A stretch of 64,000 nucleotides of DNA from Lacibacter luteus (lineage in GTDB: Bacteria; Bacteroidota; Bacteroidia; Chitinophagales; Chitinophagaceae), in NCBI RefSeq assembly GCF_004118265.1, contig NZ_SDHW01000003.1, forward strand, positions 62,001 to 126,000. Direction: 5' to 3'. The stretch's first letter is position 1. The number at the start of each line of letters is the position of its first letter. This document shows positions 26,105 to 36,000 of this stretch, piece after piece. The notes beneath the pieces were generated by a model. That model searched no databases. It saw only the letters and a program-made list of their open reading frames with translations, and was not told where the DNA came from. Position numbers and translations under genes: made by a program.

Positions 26105-28258
26105 TCAAAGTTTAAGTTTTAAACCGCCGTTAATTACAAATCCATCGAGTGGTGCATACACATCACGGAAAACAGGATAGTTAACAGAACCTGTGTAAAT
26201 ACTGTCGAAACGTGTTTGCCTTGCATCAAGAAAGTTTTCGAAGTTGATGTACAGCGAAAATTTTTCCCATAAACGTTCAACCATAAAACCACAGATCCAG
26301 TAAGGTTTACCAGTGCTGCCATCGCTGAGTAACTGTTTGTCGAAATAATAACCTTCCAGTCCGGCTTTCCATTTTTCTTCTATTTCATACATCAACACTG
26401 CATTAATACGGTTGCGTGCGGTTAATGGATTAGTACGCTTTACACTGCCTTCATGAATTTCAGTATCGGTAAACGTATAGCCAAGAAAGAGCTTAAAATC
26501 TTCGTACCCGATTTTGATGTTGGTTTCAATACCTCTTGTATCAATATGCCCGCTGCTGTTTACAAACTTGTAGCCATTACCGGTATTCTGTAACAGCAAA
26601 GGTTTATCAATACGGGTATAAAAAAATAATTGATTGATGCTGAAACTTACTTCATCAAACAGTTTTGTTTTATAGTTTACATCTGCATTAAAGCCATAGC
26701 TTTTTTCAGGTTTGTTGGATGCGTCAATACCCAAAACCTGGCGGTATTGCAAACGCTCACTTTCTTCGGTGAAAATGGTTGGGGCTTTATAACCCAATCC
26801 ACCACCAATGCGTGAACTGAAAGAAGCAAATGGTTTAAACAAAACAGCAACACGGGGCAGAAAAGCAAAACCATAATTATTTACATGATCGCCACGGATG
26901 CCACTTTCAATATGCAGCCATTCTTTTGCTTTAAATGTGTTTTGCACAAACACACCAATCGTGTTTTGTTTGAAATTGCGTGACGGAAAATTGATTAGTC
27001 CGAGATCTTTAAAATTTTCGTTCCATAAATTAATACCAGCAATCCATTCTGTTGTTGTGCGGGTATGAACATAATTGGCTTCGGTAAAACTGTTTAGCTG
27101 ACGCCCCCAAAAATAATAACCCGGCGATCCTATTGAGCGGTTGAAATAACTTACACTTTGTTTAATTGTAAAATGGTTTGTTTCGTTAAATGCATGATCG
27201 AGCGAAAACTGTGTTGAATAGCGTTGCGAACTATTTTCTTCATAATACCTGTTGGCAGTTTCGGTTTTTATATAATCCATATTGCCACCCAGCCGTTCTT
27301 CTGCAACTGCATTTAACCCCAATACAATTTTTGTTTTGTTCGATGGATAAAAAAACAACCGTGGATTAACTGTGTACCGTTGAAATTTTGGAATAGCCGA
27401 GAGATTGATTTTTGCAGGATCATATGCTGCATTACTGTTTCGAGAAGTAAAAATGGTGATACCAAATTTGTTGAAACGTTTGCCATAAAAGAGGTTTGCA
27501 TCAAGTCCGCCTGCAGTTGTACCGTTGAGATGAATTTTAAAATCTCTTTCTGCTGTTGGAGTTTTTGAAATAAGATTTACCAATCCTGCAATAGCACCAC
27601 CACCATACAAGGTAGATGCAGAGCCTTTGATTACTTCTACTTGTTTAAGATCGAGTGGTGCAATCTGTAATAAACCCAAACCACCTGCTGCACCATTGTA
27701 CAAAGGAAAACCATCTTTGAGTATTTGCGTATAACGGCCATCCAGGCCCTGAATGCGGATAGATGCATTGGCAGATGTTGCAGATGTTTGCTGTGTTTGA
27801 ATACCGGTGCTTTCGGTAAGTAACATGCGGATGTCGCCGGGTTTCATATTGCTTTTTTCATCGAGTTCTTCACCTGCAATAAACTCCACACGGGTAGGTA
27901 TGTTTTGAAATGTTCTTGTGCTGCGGGTGGAGGTAATGATGATCTCTTCTTCTTCCTCTTCCTCCGGTTCAAGAAATACAACAAACGGTTCGTTGTTTTG
28001 AAGCGGAACAGTAATGTTGGTCTGTTGTGTTGCATAACCAATATGCGACACTTCTGCTTTGTAAGTTCCGGGTTGAAGATTTTTGAATGTAACAAAGCCG
28101 CTGCTGTCGGTTACCGAAGTGCGTTGTGCAAGCTGTACGGTAGCTGCAGATAGCGCCTCTTTTGTTTGTTTATCTTTTACTATAATAGATAAGGTATGTT
28201 GTGCCATACTGCTGTTGCTGATGCATACAAACAACAACAGCAAAAAAACTTTTTGCAT
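26105..28258 (-). CDS. TonB-dependent outer-membrane receptor
   Basis: 717-residue outer-membrane transporter. A signal peptide (to about residue 19, SMAQ) is followed by a carboxypeptidase-regulatory-like domain (about 20-100), an acidic linker with seven consecutive Glu, then a plug (RIQGLDGRYTQILKDGFPLY; GSASTLYGGGAIAGLVNLIS) and a C-terminal beta-barrel ending in Leu-Lys-Leu. It imports a ligand using TonB/ExbBD energy. No SusD partner is present, so it is more like a siderophore, metal or small-molecule receptor than a glycan SusC. The upstream Cys-rich DUF6660-type gene (gap 41 bp) suggests a metal link; this is inference. Confidence 0.94.
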   Translation of the reverse strand: MQKVFLLLLFVCISNSSMAQHTLSIIVKDKQTKEALSAATVQLAQRTSVTDSSGFVTFKNLQPGTYKAEVSHIGYATQQTNITVPLQNNEPFVVFLEPEEEEEEEIIITSTRSTRTFQNIPTRVEFIAGEELDEKSNMKPGDIRMLLTESTGIQTQQTSATSANASIRIQGLDGRYTQILKDGFPLYNGAAGGLGLLQIAPLDLKQVEVIKGSASTLYGGGAIAGLVNLISKTPTAERDFKIHLNGTTAGGLDANLFYGKRFNKFGITIFTSRNSNAAYDPAKINLSAIPKFQRYTVNPRLFFYPSNKTKIVLGLNAVAEERLGGNMDYIKTETANRYYEENSSQRYSTQFSLDHAFNETNHFTIKQSVSYFNRSIGSPGYYFWGRQLNSFTEANYVHTRTTTEWIAGINLWNENFKDLGLINFPSRNFKQNTIGVFVQNTFKAKEWLHIESGIRGDHVNNYGFAFLPRVAVLFKPFASFSSRIGGGLGYKAPTIFTEESERLQYRQVLGIDASNKPEKSYGFNADVNYKTKLFDEVSFSINQLFFYTRIDKPLLLQNTGNGYKFVNSSGHIDTRGIETNIKIGYEDFKLFLGYTFTDTEIHEGSVKRTNPLTARNRINAVLMYEIEEKWKAGLEGYYFDKQLLSDGSTGKPYWICGFMVERLWEKFSLYINFENFLDARQTRFDSIYTGSVNYPVFRDVYAPLDGFVINGGLKLKL

Positions 28259-28299
28259 AATTTATATTGAAATGTTGAGTTAAGAAATAATAAGAAGGC

Positions 28300-28611
28300 T
28301 TAACTCAATTGCGGCGGTTGCCAGATAGGGCGGTAGATTTCGGAAATAGATAGAGTTTGTATAACGGGATGGTGAACTGCAAACTGTACCGGGCTTTTAA
28401 TTTGAACACAATTGCAGGTACGCATCATCTGCACACCACAACAGGCACAGGAACAAAACGGCGGACAGTCATCTTCACAATTATCATCTGCCGGCGTTTG
28501 TGCAACAGCTGCAGTTTTTATTTCTTTACCCAATGAGAAAACATCTTCCGGGCATGGAAACATGCTCAGCAGTAAAATGTAAATGGTAAGAACTGTGGTA
28601 AACAATTTCAC
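28300..28611 (-). CDS. DUF6660-type small Cys-rich membrane/secreted protein
   Basis: 103-residue protein beginning MKLFTTVLTIYILLLSMFPC, a hydrophobic signal or anchor. It contains a dense Cys cluster (CEDDCPPFCSCACCG, then TCNCVQ) in the middle: ten Cys in 38 residues. A short His-containing tail follows (AVHHPVIQ). It resembles DUF6660 proteins, which precede TonB receptor and metal-efflux genes in Bacteroidota. The start is a GTG at 28611, four bases after the -7 box, predicting a leaderless mRNA. It is followed after 41 bp by the TonB receptor and is likely co-transcribed with it. A metal-binding role is plausible but unproven. Confidence 0.8.
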   Translation of the reverse strand: MKLFTTVLTIYILLLSMFPCPEDVFSLGKEIKTAAVAQTPADDNCEDDCPPFCSCACCGVQMMRTCNCVQIKSPVQFAVHHPVIQTLSISEIYRPIWQPPQLS

Positions 28612-28615
28612 AATG

Positions 28616-28623
28616 CAAAACTA
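28616..28623 (-). promoter_or_regulatory. -7 promoter element for the DUF6660-TonB unit
   Basis: On the minus strand TAGTTTTG (28623 to 28616) matches TAnnTTTG, followed by CATT and then the GTG start. The same layout occurs at marR. No good -33 TTG is visible. Confidence 0.6.
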
Positions 28624-28770
28624 ATAACTGCATCATCATTCTGAGAAATTATTACTGTTGCCATGTTGCAAAAAATAATATTAATTGCAGCAATTAAAGC
28701 AGTAAGCGTTTAATAGCTTGTTACACATTATATGCGTCAATTCTATTTATTTTATATATTGGTCTTGCGT

Positions 28771-30549
28771 ATGAAGTTTTTCAAAACCCAACTCCTCCGG
28801 ATATCTGCTGTATTTTTTTTAGGCATTTATTGCGCTGCAATGGTACAGGCGCAAAATGTGTTAAGTAGCCTTGCGCAAATAGAAAAAGCAGTTGCCGATC
28901 CGTCGCAAGAATTTAATACCATTATACACAATACCTGCAATACTGTTGTTAAAAACGAAAACTGGCAGCTTACTTTAAATAAGTTGGAATCTCAAACAAA
29001 CAACCATATTTCCCGGGCACTTTTTTTTACAATAAAAGCAACCTCTCTTTATTTATACAATACACAACCAGCTACAGTAGAATTAGAGCCCAGAGTAAAA
29101 GCCGACGCAAAACCTGAAATTTTAGCGCTGCATATGAAGGCAATGAACGAAGCCTATCTGTCGGGCAACGACAGGTTAATTGCACAGATCAGTTTGTATT
29201 ACGGTCAACGATGCTATGTTATGAAAGAACTTGAATTGGCTGTTACATATACAATGAATGGGTTAGAATTGAATGAGAAACTGAATATCAGCAATAGTCC
29301 TGTTGATTACATGGTTGTAGGAGAAATTTTGTACAGAATAAAAGAGTATCAAAAAAGTATAGCGCATAGTTTAAAAGCCTTTTACACCTGGCAAGCCATG
29401 GGTAATACAAAGGATACCTTGCGCATGATGTGGAGCAGCAATACGGCAGCCATTGCTTATCAACGGCAACAGAAGTACGATTCTGCTTTTTTATGGCATA
29501 AGAAGTCCATGCAATTGGCAAATGAATTACATCACGATATCTGGAAAGGAATCATCTGCGGTAACATGGGACAGATTTATTATGAACAAAAAAAGTATGA
29601 CACTGCACTATCACTTTTGGAAAACGATTACATCATCAGTAAAAGAGAAGGACTTTATGATAATGCAGCTAATTCATTACAATGGGCAGCACGCACACAT
29701 CTCCAGATGGGTAATACCGCAGCAGCATTGGAACAGGTACGTGCAGCATTTGCATTATTGAGAAGAACTTTTGATGCACACTATTTCCGAAACGCCTGTT
29801 ATACTGCAACAGAAGTGTTTAAAGCTGTCGGCATGTACGATAGTGCGTTCTATTACAATACACGTTATTCGACTTTAAACGACTCGCTTGAAAAAGTAAT
29901 TGCAGTAAGCGGTATTGCTGTTTCCAGGGCAAGAGCAAACGATGAAAAAAGCAAGTACCATATTCAATCATTGCAGAAAGAAAAGCAAACACAATTGCTT
30001 CAGCGAAATATCTTAATTGCAGCTGTTGTATTGTTAGGCATCCTGGGTTTTTTATTTATCAGCCGTCAACGCCTTAAGGCAAAGCTCCAACTGGAAAGGA
30101 TGGAAGAGGAAAAGAAACAGATGGAGAAGGAAATTGCCGTTGCAACCGAACAGTTGAAAATGTTTACCGAAAATATTGTTGAAAAAACCAATCTTATTTC
30201 CAAACTGGAAGAGCAAATTAAAGATGAGGGAATATCTGCCGAAAGACAATTACTCATGAACGAGTTGAGCAGGCAAACCATATTAACAGAAGTCGACTGG
30301 TTGAAGTTTAAAGAACTCTTTGAAAAGATTTATCCTGCTTTCTTTCAGCAGTTGAAACAAAAGGCTGCAGATATTACATTGGCCGAACAGCGTATGGCTG
30401 CTCTTACACGCCTGCAACTAACCAGCAGGCAAATGGCAGCAATGCTGGATATTTCTGTTGATAGTGTACATAAAACAAGGCAGCGGTTACGGCAAAGATT
30501 TCAATTGGAAGCCGGTGCAAATCTTGAAAAGTACATTGCCGAAATATAG
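28771..30549 (+). CDS. TPR - transmembrane - HTH protein, copy 1
   Basis: 592-residue protein. It has a signal peptide (MKFFKTQLLRIS to MVQAQ), an N-terminal region of tetratricopeptide-like helices (for example KSIAHSLKAFYTWQAMGN; QQKYDSAFLWHKKSMQLAN), one transmembrane helix at about 413-430 (NILIAAVVLLGILGFLFI), a coiled coil, and a C-terminal helix-turn-helix with TSRQMAAMLDISVDSVHKTR near 550-570. Inferred topology: sensor outside, HTH in the cytoplasm. The ATG at 28771 was chosen over 28732 because it gives a normal signal peptide. The next gene is a clear paralogue. Ligand and DNA targets are unknown. Confidence 0.82.
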   Translation: MKFFKTQLLRISAVFFLGIYCAAMVQAQNVLSSLAQIEKAVADPSQEFNTIIHNTCNTVVKNENWQLTLNKLESQTNNHISRALFFTIKATSLYLYNTQPATVELEPRVKADAKPEILALHMKAMNEAYLSGNDRLIAQISLYYGQRCYVMKELELAVTYTMNGLELNEKLNISNSPVDYMVVGEILYRIKEYQKSIAHSLKAFYTWQAMGNTKDTLRMMWSSNTAAIAYQRQQKYDSAFLWHKKSMQLANELHHDIWKGIICGNMGQIYYEQKKYDTALSLLENDYIISKREGLYDNAANSLQWAARTHLQMGNTAAALEQVRAAFALLRRTFDAHYFRNACYTATEVFKAVGMYDSAFYYNTRYSTLNDSLEKVIAVSGIAVSRARANDEKSKYHIQSLQKEKQTQLLQRNILIAAVVLLGILGFLFISRQRLKAKLQLERMEEEKKQMEKEIAVATEQLKMFTENIVEKTNLISKLEEQIKDEGISAERQLLMNELSRQTILTEVDWLKFKELFEKIYPAFFQQLKQKAADITLAEQRMAALTRLQLTSRQMAAMLDISVDSVHKTRQRLRQRFQLEAGANLEKYIAEI

Positions 30550-30775
30550 TGGCTCATGCTGCGGACAGGCCACGGTAGAAGTTTGTGTTCACTCAGATTT
30601 TTTGTTGTCACCATATAATAGTTTATTCTGTGCAAATATTTTTTCAATAAACAGGTAAACCGTTGAACAGGCATTTTCTGTTGATCAGATTCGGGTATTC
30701 TTTTAAGGCCCCTGTGCATATCAGTTGATAATTCCATCTCCATTACTCACCGCTTTTCTTATTTTAGCTGGTTAT

Positions 30776-32578
30776 ATGCCCCCACGAAAAATCATTGATC
30801 ACATCCTCCTGCTTATAATTTGTATTATAACCTGTGTAATGGTGTCGGCCCAGAACAAACTTGGTCTCGACCCTGCTAAATGGGCGTACGAATTAAGCAA
30901 AAAAGAGCTTACGGAAGTGAACAGCATGGGAAGCCTCAGCCTTCAGTTAATGGAAACCGATTCGGTAAAAGCACTTCATTTTTTAGATGCCGTAGAAAGA
31001 TCAGCCAATGCAAAAGGATATTTTTTTACTGCTCACTTCTGTATGGTAAAAGCTAAATTTCTTTACGATAAGTGTATTATGCAGGACAGCACCCGAAGTA
31101 AACAACCGGGAGATGTTAACAGGATCGCCGATCAAATGCGAAAGCTTTTTGTAACAGCACTTGATGCAGCTTATCATACCGAAGATGATAAAACAATTGG
31201 GTGGGTGAGTTTTTATTCTGCAAAAACAATGCGCAAACTCGGCGAAACCAGTTGGGCAGTAATGTATTCAAAAAACGGAGTGGACCTGTTTGAAAAAATT
31301 GGCTACGAAGTAGAACCCACAGTATATACCGATCTTGCCGATTTACTCCTTTATGTAAAGGAATACGACCAGTGCATCAGGTATGCTGAAAAAGGAATTG
31401 CAGGATGGGCAAAAGTGCAGGACGATAATGTATTTATAAATACAAAAACATACAAAATCAGGGCATATAACATACCTGGTGTGGCGCACTACGAAAAGCA
31501 GCAGTACGATTCTGCCTTTTATTATTATCAAAACGCATTAACACTTGCAAAACGCTACAACGATACTTTATGGACGGCAATACTCCTGGGCAACATTGGT
31601 AAACTTATGTTTACACAAAACAGATACGATTCTGCCTACGCATTGTTTGTTAACGATTATAAAAACAGCAAGCAAAAAGGAGCGTACGATAATGCCGCCA
31701 ATGCTGCACAATGGGCTGCAAGAGCTAACCTGGCAATGGGTAATAAAATTGTTGCTTTAAATGAAGCGAGAGATGCCTTGAAGCTTTTGCGCTTTCATCC
31801 GAATGATATCTATTTACGAAATACCTGCTATACACTAACACAGGTGCATCGTGCTTTGAATAATTACGACAGTGCTTTTTATTACAACGAGCTGTACAAT
31901 AAGCTAAATGATTCGCTCGAAAGAGAAGCCGTTATTAACAGCCTTGCAATTTCTAAGGCAAGGTTAAATGATGAGGTGAGCCGCTACAATATTCAAAAAA
32001 TAAACAAAGAGAAAAAAGAACAGTTTTTTATCCGTAACGTTTTAATAGCAGCAATAATCGGTTTGTTTTTAATTGTGCTTTTGATTATTAACAGGGGATG
32101 GCTGAAACAGAAAATAGCTGTTGAAAAAGCGCAGCGTGAAAAAAAGATGATGGAGCAGGAGATGCTTTCAGCAAAAGAACAAATGAACAGCTTTACCAGC
32201 CATATCATTGAAAAAACAAACCTTATCGAAAAACTTGAATTACAGATCGCAAGTCGCCAGGCTACAGAAGAACAAACCACCGTTATTGCAGAATTAATAC
32301 AGTACACAATATTAACCGAAGACGACTGGATTAAATTCAGATTATTGTTTGAAAAGATTTTCCCGCAGTTTTTTCAAACCCTTAAACAAACAGTTGCAGA
32401 AATAACAGTGGCCGAGCAGCGTATGGCTGCACTAATCCGCTTACAGTTAACAACCAAACAAATGTCTGCCATGCTGGGCATTTCGATAGATAGCGTACAC
32501 AAAACAAGGCAGCGGTTACGCCAGCGGTTGAAGTTGAATAGTGAAATAAACCTCGAAGAATACATCGCTTCTGTTTAA
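30776..32578 (+). CDS. TPR - transmembrane - HTH protein, copy 2
   Basis: 600-residue paralogue of the gene upstream, with the same order: signal peptide (MPPRKIIDHILLLIICIITC to VSAQ), TPR-like helices (including QQYDSAFYYYQNALTLAKRY and AAQWAARANLAMGNK), a transmembrane helix at about 420-438 (NVLIAAIIGLFLIVLLIINR), a coiled coil and the C-terminal HTH TTKQMSAMLGISIDSVHKTR. The C-terminal 60 residues are the best conserved part between the copies, while the sensor part has drifted, which fits a shared DNA-binding or output mechanism with different inputs. The intergenic 226 bp shows no clear promoter or terminator, so co-transcription is possible. Confidence 0.82.
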   Translation: MPPRKIIDHILLLIICIITCVMVSAQNKLGLDPAKWAYELSKKELTEVNSMGSLSLQLMETDSVKALHFLDAVERSANAKGYFFTAHFCMVKAKFLYDKCIMQDSTRSKQPGDVNRIADQMRKLFVTALDAAYHTEDDKTIGWVSFYSAKTMRKLGETSWAVMYSKNGVDLFEKIGYEVEPTVYTDLADLLLYVKEYDQCIRYAEKGIAGWAKVQDDNVFINTKTYKIRAYNIPGVAHYEKQQYDSAFYYYQNALTLAKRYNDTLWTAILLGNIGKLMFTQNRYDSAYALFVNDYKNSKQKGAYDNAANAAQWAARANLAMGNKIVALNEARDALKLLRFHPNDIYLRNTCYTLTQVHRALNNYDSAFYYNELYNKLNDSLEREAVINSLAISKARLNDEVSRYNIQKINKEKKEQFFIRNVLIAAIIGLFLIVLLIINRGWLKQKIAVEKAQREKKMMEQEMLSAKEQMNSFTSHIIEKTNLIEKLELQIASRQATEEQTTVIAELIQYTILTEDDWIKFRLLFEKIFPQFFQTLKQTVAEITVAEQRMAALIRLQLTTKQMSAMLGISIDSVHKTRQRLRQRLKLNSEINLEEYIASV

Positions 32579-32914
32579 ACAGGGATATGTTTCTCTCCAA
32601 CTAAAGTCAATGTTTTTTTAGTACCAGCTTTTCGCTTGTACATAAATCTTTGCGTTACTACTCAAGTATCAAAGCCGGTTTTTTAACAGGCTTCCTGTTT
32701 TTTGCTGTCAAAACTTAACGTCATGCAAATGTTCGCCTAACAGCATTAACTCATTGAATATAAAAGACAATTTCAAGCCTGTCCGGTCTTTGTCCGGTAT
32801 ACTGTCAGCCGTTTGTACGGGTGACTGTCAGCGCTTTGTCGCTTCAAATACTTGTACATGCCTCTTGTTACAGGCTACCTTGGTACAATTATTTTTTCAT
32901 TTGAAACTGCATGT
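32579..32914. other. Intergenic region, candidate promoter only
   Basis: This stretch between the TPR paralogue and the small membrane ORF has no gene-length reading frame I trust. It holds short direct repeats (TGTCCGGT twice near 32777-32802; CTGTCAGC twice near 32804-32831) and a candidate promoter at its right end, TTG at 32852-32854 then TACCTTGG at 32876-32883 (21-bp spacer, one mismatch). No tRNA or known riboswitch shape was recognised. Confidence 0.5.
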
Positions 32915-33031
32915 ATGAGAAAGAAAGACTGGACCATTGCTGTATTGATTGTAACTGTCCTGCTCCTCATACTCCTAGTGTATTTCATTTTCGAAAAAAG
33001 AATTGAGGCCATAACCGATAAGATCAACTGA
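32915..33031 (+). CDS. Small single-span membrane protein (38 aa)
   Basis: A 38-codon frame encoding MRKKDWTIAVLIVTVLLLIL and a short charged tail (FEKRIEAITDKIN). The pattern is a basic start, one hydrophobic helix of about 18 residues (8-25) and an amphipathic C-terminal end, the usual shape of real bacterial small membrane proteins. A candidate promoter lies 32 bp upstream (32852-32883). It is 57 bp before the giant T9SS protein gene and co-directional. No family is recognised. Translation is unproven, but composition and position argue against chance. Confidence 0.5.
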   Translation: MRKKDWTIAVLIVTVLLLILLVYFIFEKRIEAITDKIN

Positions 33032-33088
33032 CAGTAGCCTGTATCCTGGATAAGCCACCCACTTTTCTTAATCATCAAAGCTAAATGT

Positions 33089-36000
33089 ATGTACAAGGCT
33101 AAAACTATCTGCCCTGATTTTTTCTTTAAACAGCGTTTATATGTTAAACCGCTCTTAGCAATACTACTGATAGGTAGTGGTATTGCCGCTTTTGCCGGGC
33201 TGTATGCAAACCCGGGAACAAACCTGTTTCAGTTTATTGAAACGAAAAGCATTTTTAGTGTAGCAACGGATAATGCAACAGCAGATACGATCGGTAAGCT
33301 GAAGGCAACAAATATTACTGCAACAGGAGTAACGCTTAGCTGGGAAAAATCAGCAGCAACAGAAAAGTATACGGTAACGATCTATAAGAAGGGAGTAAAA
33401 ATAATCAGCAGCAACACGTCTTCATCTACAACAAATATTACCGGGCTTGAAGCAGCTACTTCTTACCAATGGGATGTAGCCGATATGTTTGGAAATAGCA
33501 AGTCGTCTATGCATTCGTTTACAACAACTGTAAGTGCAGATGTTGTTAATGATGGAGATGCAATTGGTTTACTGGCGGAGCCTGGTGACCCTATTGGTGG
33601 AGAATGCGGATCGAACCCGGTTTATAATTATTATATCGACAAAGATGGAGATGGATATGGTGATGTAAATGCAACGGCGATTAGCCGATGTCTTCAAAGC
33701 GTAAACGGATACAGTCGGAATAAATTGGATTGTAATGATAACAATGCAGCAGTAAAACCCGGGGCAACAGAAATTTGCGACGGTATTGATAATAATTGTG
33801 ATGGTGTAACAGATGGACCTGATGCACAATTAATAACTTTTTACCTTGATGCTGATGAAGATGGATTTGGTACTTCAACTGTAACAAGTCAAAGTTGTAC
33901 TCAACCTGCAGGTTTTGTAACTAACTCTGCAGATTGTAACGATAGTGATCCGGGTGTTAATCCGAATGCGGTAGAAGTTTGCGATGGAAAAGATAATGAT
34001 TGTGATGGGCAAACAGATGAAAATTTAACTGCAGTATGGTACAGAGATGCAGATGCCGATGGTTTTGGAGATCCCGGTATTATAACGAATGCCTGTTCTA
34101 AACCTGCAGGGTATGTAGCAAACGATGATGATTGTGATGACGGGGACAGCAATATTAACCCGCAAACAATTTGGTACAAAGACACTGATAATGACCGTTA
34201 TACTGATGGTACAACTATTGTAAGCTGTACAAAACCTCAAGTGGCAATAGGACAGGATGCTTTTGGAAATCCCATTTTTGACAACTATGTACTCAGAACA
34301 CAATTAATTGGCCCATCACTGGCACTGGATTGTAATGACAATAATGTGCTTGACTTTCCCGGAGCAACAGGCTCTTCCTGTCTTGTAACATGTCCTGCAA
34401 CTACTATCATATATGTAAAAGCAGATGCAACCGGCAGCGGTAATGGTTCAAGCTGGGCAAATGCATTAACAAAATTGCAGGATGCTTTATTCCAGGCTTG
34501 TCCGGGCATAACACAAATTTGGGTGGCCAAAGGAACATATTACCCCGATGAAGGTGGCGGTAAAAGCAATAATGATCGCAATGCTTCATTTACTCTAAAA
34601 AATAACGTGGCCATTTATGGAGGTTTTGCCGGCACTGAAACACAAATTAGTCAGCGGAATGTTTTACTCAACAAAACAATATTGAGTGGAGATGTCGATA
34701 AAAACGATGGCGTTAATTTCAGTAATAACAGCGGAAACAGCTTTCATGTAATTGCCAACATAAACAATGCACTCAACAATTCTGCATTGCTGGATGGCTT
34801 TACTGTATCTGGGGGCAATGCCAATTCAACAAGTAATATACCTGCAAATCAGAAGAACGGCGGAGGTATGTTAAACATTCATGCATCACCCACAATAAAA
34901 AATTGCGTGTTTACAGCAAACACAACACAATATAACGGCGGCGGTATGTTCAATGAAGGAGGGCAACCAATTATTACTGGTTGTACGTTTTCCGCAAACA
35001 ATGCTTTGGTTAACGGTGCCGGTATCTATAATACAGGCAATGAAAACTGGAAGATTTCAAATAGCAGGTTCATTGCAAATGCCAATGGAGGTATTTATAA
35101 TTTGGGTGATTTATATGTAGTGAATACTGAGTTTTCAAGGAACACAGGAACAGGATTTGAAAACGGGCAAGTGGGAGTTGATAAGGCTTACGGTAAAATT
35201 GTGAATTGCGTTTTCAGTTTAAATGGTATCTCTTTAGCGAACAACTATAGCAATATTGAAATTTATAATTCAATTTCAGATAAGTTGTTTATAAATAATT
35301 CGGGTCCCGATGCTGAAAATCCTTTGGATCCGGTTTATGTATTCACTGTTCGTTATTCACTTGCTCCCGGTATTGGTGGCAGTAATAATAATCTGTCTGC
35401 AAATCCATTGTTTGTAGATGCTGCAAACGATAATCTGCAATTGCAAACAGGTTCACCTGCTATTGATGCAGGGTTAACTAGTGCAAATACAGAACCAACA
35501 GATTTGGCCAATAATGCACGCATCATCGGCACAATAGATATGGGTGCTTATGAGTTTGGTTCTAAACCATGTCCTCCGGGAAATATTCTGTACGTAAACA
35601 AAAATGCAACAGGTGCCAACAATGGAACTTCGTGGGCCGATGCCTATATAAGTCTCCAGGATGCGCTTGGCAACACCTGCTCGCAGGTTACACAAATATG
35701 GGTGGCAAAAGGCACGTATTATCCCGATGAAGGAGCAGGTGTAACCAACAACAACAGAAGCGCTTCATTTGTAATGAAAAATAATATTGCTGTTTATGGT
35801 GGTTTTGCCGGCACAGAAACCAGCCTCAGCCAACGTAACTGGAATACAAATGCAACTGTGTTAAGTGGCGATATTGATCAAAATGATGCTCCATCAATTG
35901 CTACAGCCAACCTGTTATCCGAAACAAGCAGAAGTAATAACAGTTACCATGTAATACGCAACAGCTTTACAACCGATAATCCGTTAACGAATACAGCTGT

